Below, piece by piece: positions 44,445-53,403 of a DNA stretch of 64,000 nt. How positions within the stretch are numbered: position 1 is the first letter of the stretch; every line of letters begins with the position of its first letter. Origin of the DNA: Neotamlana nanhaiensis (lineage in GTDB: Bacteria; Bacteroidota; Bacteroidia; Flavobacteriales; Flavobacteriaceae); the NCBI RefSeq assembly GCF_000943555.1, contig NZ_JTDV01000001.1, positions 1 through 64,000 on the forward strand, read 5' to 3'. Made by a program: the position numbers and the translations under genes. A model generated the notes under the pieces. The model searched no databases and was not told the DNA's origin. It saw only the letters and a list, made by a program, of their open reading frames with translations.

Positions 44445-45362
44445 ATGATATCATTTATAAAACTTGTTCGTTTCAAAAATCTGCTAATTTTAGTTTTAGC
44501 ACAATTACTAGTAAAATACGCCTTTTTAGAACCCTTAAAATCGCAGACAAGCTTAAACGCTTTTGGTATTACTTTACTCATTTTAGCAACCATTTGTATT
44601 GCGGCTGCAGGAAATATAATTAACGATATTTACGATGTAAATACCGATGCTATAAACAAACCAAACCAAGTTATTATAGGTAAAGCAATTTCAGAAAAGA
44701 ATGCTTTTACGGCCTTTATCATTTTAAATATTATTGGAGTTGGCTGCGGATTTTACCTCTCGCACTTAGTAAATAAGCCTCCATTTTTTATTCTTTTTGT
44801 ACTTATTTCGTTGTTACTTTATGTGTACACAACCATGCTAAAACGACTACCAATTATTGGCAATATTTTAATTTCTATTTTAGTTGGTTTTAGTATTTTA
44901 ATTGTTGGTATATTCGATTTACTTCCTGGTTTAACACCCGCAAACAAACATTTTCAACTCGCTTTTTTAAAAATTATTTTTAAATATGCAGTTTTTGCTT
45001 TTAGTATCAATTTACTTCGTGAATTATGCAAAGATATTGAAGATTACCAAGGCGATTTTCAACAAAACATGAAAACACTTCCTATTTTAATTGGTATTAA
45101 AAATGCTAAATATCTGTTGAGTGCATTAAACTTTGTGCCTTTAGTTTTAATCATTCTGCATGTATCAAATCAATTATACCTTTACCCTTGGGCTGTTGGT
45201 TATTTTTTAATTTTTATTGTCGCACCACTACTCTATATTTGTATTATAACCTTTAGTGCTTCAAATAAATCCGATTTTTCCAAACTAAGCAATCGCTATA
45301 AAATAGTCATGCTTTTTGGCATTCTTTCACTACTTTTATACAAGTTTGTTATTTTAAAATAA
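44445..45362 (+). CDS. UbiA-family prenyltransferase (geranylgeranylglycerol-phosphate type)
   Basis: 305 residues and about eight membrane helices. The two Asp-rich magnesium motifs are visible: NDIYDVNTDAINKPNQ near residues 60-80 and ELCKDIEDYQGDF near 190. Bacteroidota members are usually annotated as geranylgeranylglycerol-phosphate geranylgeranyltransferase, but UbiA proteins also make quinones and chlorophyll-type lipids; the substrate cannot be told. Its start lies one base after the previous stop and the stop overlaps the maf gene by one base (TAATG). Confidence 0.87.
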   Translation: MISFIKLVRFKNLLILVLAQLLVKYAFLEPLKSQTSLNAFGITLLILATICIAAAGNIINDIYDVNTDAINKPNQVIIGKAISEKNAFTAFIILNIIGVGCGFYLSHLVNKPPFFILFVLISLLLYVYTTMLKRLPIIGNILISILVGFSILIVGIFDLLPGLTPANKHFQLAFLKIIFKYAVFAFSINLLRELCKDIEDYQGDFQQNMKTLPILIGIKNAKYLLSALNFVPLVLIILHVSNQLYLYPWAVGYFLIFIVAPLLYICIITFSASNKSDFSKLSNRYKIVMLFGILSLLLYKFVILK

Positions 45363-45958
45363 TGTTAGCAGAAAAACTAAAACACCATAACATCATTCTC
45401 GCTTCGGGTTCTCCTAGACGACAAGAACTTTTAAAAAATTTAGGTATTTCATTTTCAGTTAAATTAAAATCTGTAAAAGAAGACTATCCCCCGCGATTAA
45501 CTCATTTTGAAATTAGCGACTATCTCTCACAGCTAAAAGCGCTTCCCTATAAAAAAGAATTACAAGAAAATGATATTTTAATTACCAGCGATACCATTGT
45601 TTGGCATAAAAATGAAGCTTTGGGAAAACCTAAAACAGCTTCCGAAGCATTTAAAATGTTACAGTCGTTAAGCAATACTACCCACGAGGTAATTACATCG
45701 GTTTGTTTTACAACTACTAATTATGAAAAAACGATTAATGCTGTAACTAAAGTGACTTTTAAAGCCTTAACCGACGCCGAAATTAACTATTACATAAACA
45801 CTTTTAAACCCTTCGATAAAGCTGGCGCTTACGGCGTACAAGAGTGGATTGGACAAATAGGTGTAACAAAACTTGAAGGTTCGTATTACAACGTTATGGG
45901 CTTTCCTGTTAATTTGGTTTACAAAACACTATTAGAAATTTCAGCCTTAAAACGTTAA
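45362..45958 (+). CDS. Maf-like nucleoside triphosphate pyrophosphatase
   Basis: 198 residues. Signature ASGSPRRQELLKNLGI at the N terminus, TSDTIVW with the catalytic aspartate, and LGKPKTASEAFKMLQSLS, then KAGAYGVQEW. The family hydrolyses non-canonical or modified nucleoside triphosphates (dTTP/UTP or m7GTP type). The tail beginning LEGSYYNVMGFPVNLVYK fits the dTTP/UTP (YhdE) branch. Translationally coupled to the UbiA gene. Last gene of the 42841 run before a promoter at 45983. Confidence 0.93.
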   Translation: MLAEKLKHHNIILASGSPRRQELLKNLGISFSVKLKSVKEDYPPRLTHFEISDYLSQLKALPYKKELQENDILITSDTIVWHKNEALGKPKTASEAFKMLQSLSNTTHEVITSVCFTTTNYEKTINAVTKVTFKALTDAEINYYINTFKPFDKAGAYGVQEWIGQIGVTKLEGSYYNVMGFPVNLVYKTLLEISALKR

Positions 45959-45982
45959 CAAAATTTAAAATACCCCTTAATT

Positions 45983-46014
45983 TTTCATTCCGTTATTTCA
46001 GTAGTGTATCTTTG
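45983..46014 (+). promoter_or_regulatory. Candidate promoter of the MscS-like/corA genes
   Basis: -7 box TATCTTTG at 46007-46014 with TTTC (one mismatch to TTTG) at 45983-45986, spacer 20. Leader about 16 bases to the ATG at 46036. Confidence 0.45.
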
Positions 46015-46035
46015 TAATTCATTTAATCCTATTTT

Positions 46036-46575
46036 ATGATTTTACAGAAATATCAAGATGAAATTATATTCAGCATACTAATACTTATATCTTTATTAAT
46101 TATACGATTTGCTATTAATTTTACCATAACAAAAATTGCAAAGAAAAATGACATAAACGATGCGCGCATTAGGTTAATTCGTCGTTATGTTACAGTAGCA
46201 CTCTTTATAATAGCGCTATTAATTGAAGCCTTAATTTTTGCCGAATTTAAAGATTTAGCATTCTTTTTTTCATCTGTTTTTACAGTTATTGGCATTGCCT
46301 TATTCGCCATTTGGTCCATATTAAGTAATATTACATCTGGTATTATTATGTTTTTTAATTTTCCTTATAAAGTGGGCGATAAAATTAAAATTCATGATAG
46401 CGATTTCCCTGAAGTTGTTATAATTGAAGACATTAGAGCTTTTCAGTTAATTTTACGATTAGAAAACGGAAACTTAGTAACCTATCCAAACAACTTGATG
46501 CTACAAAAGGCTGTAACTTTAATTAAAAAAGATGCCATTGTAGAGTTGCATGAAGACGATGGTGATGCCGTTTAA
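46036..46575 (+). CDS. Small MscS-family mechanosensitive channel
   Basis: 179 residues. Membrane helices at about 9-30, 48-70 and 80-100, the third being the Gly/Ala-containing pore helix (VIGIALFAIWSILSNITSG), followed directly by the beta domain: FNFPYKVGDKIKIHDSDF, VVIIEDIRAFQLIL and the conserved VTYPNNLMLQKAV. No C-terminal extension, so it is among the smallest of the family. It may release solutes on osmotic downshift. The corA gene follows 22 bases on. Confidence 0.9.
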   Translation: MILQKYQDEIIFSILILISLLIIRFAINFTITKIAKKNDINDARIRLIRRYVTVALFIIALLIEALIFAEFKDLAFFFSSVFTVIGIALFAIWSILSNITSGIIMFFNFPYKVGDKIKIHDSDFPEVVIIEDIRAFQLILRLENGNLVTYPNNLMLQKAVTLIKKDAIVELHEDDGDAV

Positions 46576-46597
46576 TTTCATATATTTATAGATATTT

Positions 46598-47674
46598 ATG
46601 TTGAAAGTGGCAAAAAAAACACGCAATCTATTTTCTAAAAAAAGTATTGGTCAAATTCCTGGAAGCGTTATTTATACAGGAAAAAAGTCTGACCAAAAAT
46701 TATTTATTGAATCTTTCGATTACAATAAAGAAACGTGTGTAGAAAAAGAACTTACCAATGTAGAAGAATGTTTTATCTTTGAAGCTGGTACCATTACTTG
46801 GATAAATGTAAACGGATTAAACCACGTTGATACCATTGAGAAAATTGGAGAGCATTACGAACTTCATCCATTAGTTTTAGAAGATATCGTAAACATTTCT
46901 CAACGTCCGAAAATTGATGAATACGACGATTACATCTTTGTTGTTTTAAAAATGTTGTATTATGATGATAACGATATCATTATATCAGAACAAGTCAGTT
47001 TTATTTTAGGTGAAGATTATGTATTAAGCTTTCAAGAAGCCGAAGGAGATGTATTCGATTCGGTTAGAGATCGTTTAAGACACGCTAAAGGGCGCATTAG
47101 AAATATGGAATCCGATTACCTACTCTACACTTTAATGGATGCCATTGTTGACCATTATTTTAGTGTTATTGAGGTTTTAGGTGATAAAATTGAAGATTTT
47201 GAAAGTGATATTTTCTCAGGAAAAGTGCAAGACGACACCAGTAAAAATATCCAAGATTTAAAACGAGAAATTTTAAGAGTACGTCGTGCTATTTTCCCGT
47301 TACGTGAAATTTTAAACCGCATAGAAAAAAACGAAAACACTTTAATAAAAGCCAAAACCATTACTTATTATCGTGATATTTTCGATCATTTAATTCAAGT
47401 TTCAGAGAATATCGAAATTTATCGCGAAATGGTATGGAGTTTAATGGACATGTACATGACAACCATTAGCAATAAAATGAATGAGGTTATGAAAGTACTT
47501 ACTATAATGGCTTCTATTTTTATTCCGCTAACTTTTATTGCTGGTATTTATGGTATGAATTTCGAGTACATTCCAGAATTGCAATACAAAAACGGCTACT
47601 TTGCTGTTTGGGGTGTAATGATTGCCATATTTTTAGGAATGATGTACTATTTCAAACGCAAAAAGTGGTTGTAA
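46598..47674 (+). CDS. corA: CorA-family magnesium/cobalt transporter
   Basis: 358 residues. A large cytosolic alpha/beta funnel domain (with HPLVLEDIVNISQRPKIDEY and YVLSFQEAEGDVFD), long helices, and two C-terminal membrane helices joined by the YGMNFEYIPEL loop that contains the diagnostic GMN motif. Ends KRKKWL. It imports magnesium, possibly cobalt or nickel, as a pentamer in the inner membrane. A hairpin terminator at 47817 closes the unit. Confidence 0.95.
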   Translation: MLKVAKKTRNLFSKKSIGQIPGSVIYTGKKSDQKLFIESFDYNKETCVEKELTNVEECFIFEAGTITWINVNGLNHVDTIEKIGEHYELHPLVLEDIVNISQRPKIDEYDDYIFVVLKMLYYDDNDIIISEQVSFILGEDYVLSFQEAEGDVFDSVRDRLRHAKGRIRNMESDYLLYTLMDAIVDHYFSVIEVLGDKIEDFESDIFSGKVQDDTSKNIQDLKREILRVRRAIFPLREILNRIEKNENTLIKAKTITYYRDIFDHLIQVSENIEIYREMVWSLMDMYMTTISNKMNEVMKVLTIMASIFIPLTFIAGIYGMNFEYIPELQYKNGYFAVWGVMIAIFLGMMYYFKRKKWL

Positions 47675-47816
47675 CATTATAAAATAAAGTTTTTCCGGGT
47701 TTCATTATTACATAAGAAAATAATAACACCGACTTAAAATAATTGATAATATCTATGGATAATTAATGCCTAAAAACAGGGAGTAACTAAATAAAATTTT
47801 AAGTTAAAGAAACTTT

Positions 47817-47846
47817 AAAACCAGCCATTCTGCTGGTTTCTTTTTT
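47817..47846 (+). terminator. Intrinsic terminator after corA
   Basis: Arms AAACCAGC and GCTGGTTT around CATTCT, followed by CTTTTTT. The T-run merges into a TATATTTG -7 box (47846-47853) for the next gene. Confidence 0.85.
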
Positions 47847-47877
47847 ATATTTGATAGCTATCAAACCAATCACCATT

Positions 47878-50403
47878 ATGCGCAAGCTTATTATTTTAAG
47901 TATAATTATAGTGTTTTCGGGCTTTAGAAACTACGCTCAAAAACCCACAAAACCTACATCTTCAAATATTTACGAAGCTATACAAAAACTCAATTTTTTG
48001 GGTTCGGTATTGTACATTGCGGCACATCCAGATGATGAAAACACCGCCCTTATTGCCTACATGGCAAACCACGAAAAAGCTCGTACAGCTTACCTTTCGT
48101 TAACGCGTGGTGATGGCGGGCAAAACCTTATTGGTCCTGAAATACGCGAACTTTTAGGCGTTATGCGAACACAGGAACTTCTCGCAGCAAGACGTATTGA
48201 TGGTGGCGAACAATTTTTTACCCGAGCTAACGATTTTGGCTATTCAAAACACCCAGACGAAACTTTAGAAATTTGGAATAAACAAGAAGTGCTAAGCGAT
48301 GTGGTTTTAGCAATAAGAAAGTTTAAACCCGATGTAATTATTAATCGTTTCGACCACCGTACACCTGGTTCTACGCATGGTCACCACACCAGTTCTGCGA
48401 TGTTAAGTGTTGAAGCTTTCGATTTAGCTGGAGATGCATCATCGTATCCAAGTTTAAACAATATAGCCGCTCCTTGGCAGCCTAAACGCTTATTTTATAA
48501 CACAAGTTGGTGGCGTTATGGCAGTCAAGAAGCTTTTAATAAAGTAGATAAAAGTAACATGCTTGCCCTGGATGTTGGTGTGTATTATCCGCATAAAGGA
48601 TTATCGAACAACGAAATTGCTGCCATTTCCAGAAGTCAGCACCTATGTCAAGGTTTTGGGCGATTATCAAGTCGAGGAACAAGTAAAGATTACATCGAGT
48701 TATTAAAAGGTGATGCTTTACAAGGTTCAAATTCTATTTTTGAAGGCATTGATACGTCATGGAATCGAATAAAAGGCGGACAAGCTATTGGAGCTATTTT
48801 ATATGACATTGAGAAGCATTTCAATTTTAGTAACCCATCAATTCATATTCCGCAATTAATTGAAGCTTATAAACTAATTCAAAACATAGAAGACACCCAT
48901 TGGAAAACTCAAAAAACTCAAGCCATTAAAAATATTATCGAAATGTGTGCTGGTTTATATTTAGAAGCTTCAGCTAGCAACCATTGGGCAACTCCAGGCG
49001 ATTTAGTAAACATTAATTTAGAAGCTGTAAACCGAAGCGAAACCCCTATTACTTTAGTAAGTATTAAAAAGGACAATACCGTAAACATTGCAAAAAACAT
49101 GCAACTTCAAAATAATGTTGAATATCGTTTTAAAGAAGTCCTAAAGATTGATGATCAGCAAACGCCAACTACACCGTATTGGCTCACCGAAAATGGCTCA
49201 TTAGGCATGTATAAAGTTGACGATAAAAACCTTATTGGCTTACCCGAAACGCCTCGTGTTTATAACATCGACTTTAATATGATTATTGAAAACACACCCA
49301 TAACCTTTACTAAACCAGTAATTGAGCGTTACTCGAAACCCGATAAAGGTGAATTGTATCGTCCGTTCGAAATAATTCCGGAAGCTTCAGTAGAAATTCC
49401 AGAAAAGGTTATAATTTTCAATAGTCCAACTCAAAAAGAAATTCCAGTAATTGTTAAAGCAAATACTGAAAACATTGATGGTTATATAGAACTGTGTCAT
49501 CCCGAAGGTTGGAGTGTTTACCCCAAAAAACAAAAAGTTTCAATTAGCAATAAAGGCGAAGAGCAAACGCTTATTTTTACGGTAATTCCGCCGCAAAATC
49601 AAAATGAAGGCTATATTTCTCCTATACTTCATTTAAATGATAAAACCTTTACCAAAGCACTTATTGAAATTAACTATGATCATATTCCTAATCAAACCGT
49701 TTTATTACCAAGCGAAAGCAAAGTGGTGCGTTTAGATATTAAAAAACGAGGCGAAAATATTGCTTATATTGAAGGTTCTGGCGATGTGGTTCCAGAGAGC
49801 TTACAACAAATAGGCTATCATGTTCGTATTTTAAAACCTAATGAAATTACTTCTGAAACGTTAAGTAATTTTGATGCTGTTATTGTTGGTATTCGCGCAT
49901 ACAACACCTTAGATGATTTAAAATTTAAGCAAGACATTTTATTTAATTTTGTTGAAAATGGAGGTAACATGATTGTGCAATACAATACCAGTCATCGTTT
50001 AAAAACCGACCATATTGCACCTTACAAATTAGAACTTTCGAGAGACCGTGTTACCGATGAGCATGCCGAAGTTAAATTTTTAGAACCCGACCACTCTATT
50101 TTAAATACACCAAATAAAATTACTACAAAGGATTTTGAAGGTTGGACCCAAGAACGCGGCTTGTATTTTCCAAATAAATGGGATAAAGCCTTCACGCCTA
50201 TTTTCTCGATGCACGACAAAAAAGAATCGGCTAAAAAAGGAAGTTTACTCGTGGCTAAACACGGTAAAGGCTATTACATTTACACTGGTTTAAGCTTTTT
50301 TAGAGAATTCCCCGAAGGCGTTTCTGGCGCCTATCGTCTATTTGCAAACATGCTTTCATTAGGCAAAGACAACATTGAGAACAGCAATAAATTAAACGAT
50401 TAA
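47878..50403 (+). CDS. Large secreted PIG-L/LmbE-family deacetylase
   Basis: 841 residues from ATG 47878 (signal peptide MRKLIILSIIIVFSGFRNYAQ); an upstream TTG at 47851 lies in the -7 box and is rejected. The N-terminal PIG-L domain (about 35-300) holds the zinc motif AAHPDDENTAL and the downstream HGHHTSS segment. The rest (about 400-840) is a series of beta-sandwich/NEW3-type regions and a glutamine-amidotransferase-like fold near 640-790 (AVIVGIRAYNTLDDL). It is a different branch from the small cytosolic bshB1 gene at 28431. It likely deacetylates a cell-surface or external N-acetyl sugar; substrate unknown. It overlaps the following microprotein gene by one base. Confidence 0.85.
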   Translation: MRKLIILSIIIVFSGFRNYAQKPTKPTSSNIYEAIQKLNFLGSVLYIAAHPDDENTALIAYMANHEKARTAYLSLTRGDGGQNLIGPEIRELLGVMRTQELLAARRIDGGEQFFTRANDFGYSKHPDETLEIWNKQEVLSDVVLAIRKFKPDVIINRFDHRTPGSTHGHHTSSAMLSVEAFDLAGDASSYPSLNNIAAPWQPKRLFYNTSWWRYGSQEAFNKVDKSNMLALDVGVYYPHKGLSNNEIAAISRSQHLCQGFGRLSSRGTSKDYIELLKGDALQGSNSIFEGIDTSWNRIKGGQAIGAILYDIEKHFNFSNPSIHIPQLIEAYKLIQNIEDTHWKTQKTQAIKNIIEMCAGLYLEASASNHWATPGDLVNINLEAVNRSETPITLVSIKKDNTVNIAKNMQLQNNVEYRFKEVLKIDDQQTPTTPYWLTENGSLGMYKVDDKNLIGLPETPRVYNIDFNMIIENTPITFTKPVIERYSKPDKGELYRPFEIIPEASVEIPEKVIIFNSPTQKEIPVIVKANTENIDGYIELCHPEGWSVYPKKQKVSISNKGEEQTLIFTVIPPQNQNEGYISPILHLNDKTFTKALIEINYDHIPNQTVLLPSESKVVRLDIKKRGENIAYIEGSGDVVPESLQQIGYHVRILKPNEITSETLSNFDAVIVGIRAYNTLDDLKFKQDILFNFVENGGNMIVQYNTSHRLKTDHIAPYKLELSRDRVTDEHAEVKFLEPDHSILNTPNKITTKDFEGWTQERGLYFPNKWDKAFTPIFSMHDKKESAKKGSLLVAKHGKGYYIYTGLSFFREFPEGVSGAYRLFANMLSLGKDNIENSNKLND

Positions 50404-50516
50404 TGAGTCCAGAAAACAACAAGCAGAAACAGCCATGGTTAAAATTATACTCTGTAGTTTTAATTGCTAACTTGGTCTATATTATTGTGTTTTACTTAAT
50501 CATGCAAGTGTTTTAA
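50403..50516 (+). CDS. 37-residue single-span membrane microprotein
   Basis: ATG at 50403 shares its first base with the last base of the deacetylase stop (TAATG), and its stop at 50516 lies two bases before the symporter start. The first 13 residues are polar (MSPENNKQKQPWL) and the rest forms one hydrophobic helix containing SVVLIANLVYIIVFYLIMQV. The tight coupling on both sides and the clean membrane helix argue for a real gene, probably a small partner of the sodium symporter. It is too short for most gene finders. No family recognised. Confidence 0.7.
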   Translation: MSPENNKQKQPWLKLYSVVLIANLVYIIVFYLIMQVF

Positions 50517-50518
50517 TT

Positions 50519-52315
50519 ATGCATAGTTTAAACTGGATAGATTGGGCAGTTCTTGCAATTACGTTATTAACTATTGTGGGTTATGGTACTTGGAAAACTA
50601 GAGGAAGCAAAAGCGTACAAGATTATGTAAAAGGTGGTAATAGCACACAATGGTGGACTATTGGTTTATCGGTAATGGCAACTCAAGCTAGTGCTATAAC
50701 TTTTTTATCTACCACAGGGCAAGCTTTTTCCGATGGTATGGGCTTTGTACAATTTTACTTTGGTTTGCCTATTGCCATGGTAATTATTTGTTTGGTTTTT
50801 ATCCCACTTTATCATCGCTTAAAAGTTTATACCGCTTACGAATTTTTAGAAAACCGCTTCGATTTAAAAACTAGAACCTTAACCGCTACTCTATTTTTAA
50901 TACAACGTGGTTTGGCTGCTGGAATTACCATTTTTGCGCCGGCAATTATTCTATCCATTGTTTTGGGGTGGAATATTATAACCTTAAATATTATTATTGG
51001 AGTTCTGGTAATTATTTACACAGTTTCTGGTGGTACCAAAGCTGTTACAGTAACGCAAAAACAGCAAATGTTTGTCATTTTTGCGGGTATGCTCGCAGCC
51101 TTATTTATCATATTAAATTTAATTCCCGATAACGTATCGTTTACCGATGCACTCGAAATTGCAGGAGCTAATAATCGCATGGAAATTCTAGATTTCTCGT
51201 TCGATTTGGAAAATAGGTATACAGTTTGGACAGGTTTAATTGGTGGTACATTTTTAATGCTATCGTATTTTGGCACCGACCAAAGTCAAGTACAACGTTA
51301 TTTATCTGGTAAAGACAAAAAAGAAATGCAAATGGGCTTAATTTTTAATGGTTTATTAAAAGTGCCTATGCAATTTTTTATTCTTTTGGTTGGTGTTATG
51401 GTGTTTGTTTTTTATCAATTTAATCCGTCGCCATTAAATTTTATTGACGCTTCTACTGAAAAAGTTTTAGCTTCGGAATATGCTTCGGAATATAAAAGTC
51501 TTCAACAAAAACAAAATCAACTATTTCAACAGAAAAAAACATTAAGCATTCAATATGCCGAAAAAAAATCAATTGAAACCAAACAACAACTATTGATGCT
51601 TGACAGCATTGACAAAACTTATCGTTTACAATCTAAATTTCTAATAAAACAAGCTGTTGATAGCAGTTATGCCACTCAATATACAAAACTGGTTGCCGAG
51701 TTAAATAGCTTAAACACGGACTCTGAAGCTTATAAATTAAAACAGGAAGAACTTTCTGCTTTTTATGCCACCTCTGCCAAAGACACCCAAACTAACGACC
51801 GCGATTATATGTTTATAACCTTTATTTTAAACCATTTACCAAAAGGTTTAATTGGGCTGTTATTGGCTGTTATTTTAAGTGCGGCAATGTCTTCAACAGC
51901 ATCCGAGGTTAATGCATTAGCAACCATTACATCTATCGATTTATATGGCCGGAATTATAATGGCGAAAAACATGAAAAGCATATGGTAAAAATGACCAAA
52001 ATTTTCACTTTAATTTGGGGTGTTGTAGCTATTATTATAGCGTGTTTTGCAAATTTGGCCGAAAATTTAATACAGTTAGTAAATATTATTGGCTCTATAT
52101 TTTACGGCAATGTTTTAGGTATATTTTTACTGGCATTTTTTTTAAAATTTGTAAAAGCGAATGCCGTGTTTACAGCAGCAATCATAACGCAAATAATTGT
52201 AATTATTGGCTGGTGGTTTAACTGGATGCCTTATTTATGGCTAAATTTATTTGGTTGTGCACTCGTTATGTTTACCGCTATTTTAATTCAAAAAATAAAA
52301 TTAAAAGATGACTGA
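50519..52315 (+). CDS. Sodium:solute symporter (SSS family) with coiled-coil insert
   Basis: 598 residues. Family features: TWKTRGSKSVQDYVKGG after the first helix, GLSVMATQASAITFLSTTG (sodium-site helix), YTAYEFLENRFDLKTR and, in the later half, LSAAMSSTASEVNALATIT. About 115 residues (310-425) between helices 8 and 9 form a Gln/Lys-rich coiled-coil-like loop (LQQKQNQLFQQKKTLSIQY) that ordinary SSS transporters lack, although I recall it in relatives from Bacteroidota. Substrate unknown; in Bacteroidota these often import sialic acid, inositol or amino acids. It overlaps the oxidoreductase gene by eight bases. Confidence 0.9.
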   Translation: MHSLNWIDWAVLAITLLTIVGYGTWKTRGSKSVQDYVKGGNSTQWWTIGLSVMATQASAITFLSTTGQAFSDGMGFVQFYFGLPIAMVIICLVFIPLYHRLKVYTAYEFLENRFDLKTRTLTATLFLIQRGLAAGITIFAPAIILSIVLGWNIITLNIIIGVLVIIYTVSGGTKAVTVTQKQQMFVIFAGMLAALFIILNLIPDNVSFTDALEIAGANNRMEILDFSFDLENRYTVWTGLIGGTFLMLSYFGTDQSQVQRYLSGKDKKEMQMGLIFNGLLKVPMQFFILLVGVMVFVFYQFNPSPLNFIDASTEKVLASEYASEYKSLQQKQNQLFQQKKTLSIQYAEKKSIETKQQLLMLDSIDKTYRLQSKFLIKQAVDSSYATQYTKLVAELNSLNTDSEAYKLKQEELSAFYATSAKDTQTNDRDYMFITFILNHLPKGLIGLLLAVILSAAMSSTASEVNALATITSIDLYGRNYNGEKHEKHMVKMTKIFTLIWGVVAIIIACFANLAENLIQLVNIIGSIFYGNVLGIFLLAFFLKFVKANAVFTAAIITQIIVIIGWWFNWMPYLWLNLFGCALVMFTAILIQKIKLKDD

Positions 52316-53288
52316 AAATAAAAAAAAGATAAAATGGGGAATAATTGGCTTAGGAAATATAGCCCACAAATTCGCCAAAGATTTATTAACCATAAATGAC
52401 GCCGAATTATACGCTGTAGCTTCTCGAAATCAAGAAAAGGCCAATGATTTTGCTAAAACTTATAACGCGCAAAAAGCGTATCCCAGCTATGAAGATTTAG
52501 CCAACGACCCTAATGTGGATGCTGTTTATATTGCAACGCCGCATGTGTTTCATAAAGAAAATTCCATAATGTGTCTTCAAAAAGGAATTGCGGTGTTATG
52601 CGAAAAGCCTTTTGCCATGAATACCAAAGAAGTTGAAGACATGATTGCCTGTGCTGAAGCAAATAATACTTTGCTAATGGAAGCCCTTTGGACGGCGTTT
52701 TTACCACACTATCAATACGTTTTAAATGAAATAAAAAATAAAACTTTTGGTAATTTAATAAAACTTGAAGCCGATTTTGGTTTTACAAGACCTTTTGATG
52801 AAAGTAAACGTTTATTTGGTAAGCACCTTGGTGGTGGAAGCCTTTTAGATATTGGTATTTACCCTATTTTTGCTGCACTCTCTTCTTTAGGAAAACCAGA
52901 ACATATTGATGCTGATGCTACTTTTTTTGAAAACAACGTAGATTCGTCCTGTACTATGGTTTTTAAATACAAAAACAATGTTGAAGCACACTTAAAAAGC
53001 TCTTTACTAGAAACATTGCCAACTGAAGCCATTTTTACTTTTGAAGACGCAACCATTAAGATAAACACCATGTTTCATCAACCATCAACAGTAACAATTA
53101 TAAAAAACGGCGTTGAAGAAACTAAAGATTTTGGCTATAACACCAATGGCTATAATTTTGAGACCATTCATTTTAATAACCTTATAAAAGCTGGTAAAAC
53201 CGAAAGTGATATTATGAGCTTCGATTTTAGTAGAAATTTAATTGGTTTACTTGACGAAGTATCTCAAATAATAGGTTTAGAATACTAA
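52308..53288 (+). CDS. Gfo/Idh/MocA family oxidoreductase
   Basis: 326 residues. N-terminal Rossmann fold IKWGIIGLGNIAHKFAKDLL, a DAVYIATPHVFHKENSI loop, the CEKPFAMNTKEVEDM motif containing the catalytic-site lysine, then the C-terminal alpha/beta domain with GGGSLLDIGIYPIFA. It oxidises or reduces a sugar or polyol using NAD(P). Following the secreted PIG-L deacetylase and the symporter in a tight operon (overlap 8), it suggests a pathway: outside deacetylation, uptake, then cytosolic oxidation of an amino sugar or polyol derivative (inference). Confidence 0.92.
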   Translation: MTENKKKIKWGIIGLGNIAHKFAKDLLTINDAELYAVASRNQEKANDFAKTYNAQKAYPSYEDLANDPNVDAVYIATPHVFHKENSIMCLQKGIAVLCEKPFAMNTKEVEDMIACAEANNTLLMEALWTAFLPHYQYVLNEIKNKTFGNLIKLEADFGFTRPFDESKRLFGKHLGGGSLLDIGIYPIFAALSSLGKPEHIDADATFFENNVDSSCTMVFKYKNNVEAHLKSSLLETLPTEAIFTFEDATIKINTMFHQPSTVTIIKNGVEETKDFGYNTNGYNFETIHFNNLIKAGKTESDIMSFDFSRNLIGLLDEVSQIIGLEY

Positions 53289-53289
53289 A

Positions 53290-53386
53290 AAAACTAACTG
53301 GAAAATTAATTTACCATAAACCAGAACTTGTTACTCTTTCTAATAACATTAATTCTTCTGTTTTAAATAATTTTCCAGTTAGTTTT
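53290..53386. terminator. Long inverted repeat between convergent genes, bidirectional terminator candidate
   Basis: Perfect 19-base arms AAAACTAACTGGAAAATTA (53290-53308) and its reverse complement (53368-53386) with a 59-base loop that itself can fold (TGTTA/TAACA). It starts right after the oxidoreductase stop. A/T-rich ends on both sides suit termination in both directions, but the loop is far longer than usual. Confidence 0.55.
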
Positions 53387-53403
53387 ATCAATTACAGTAC
53401 ATT

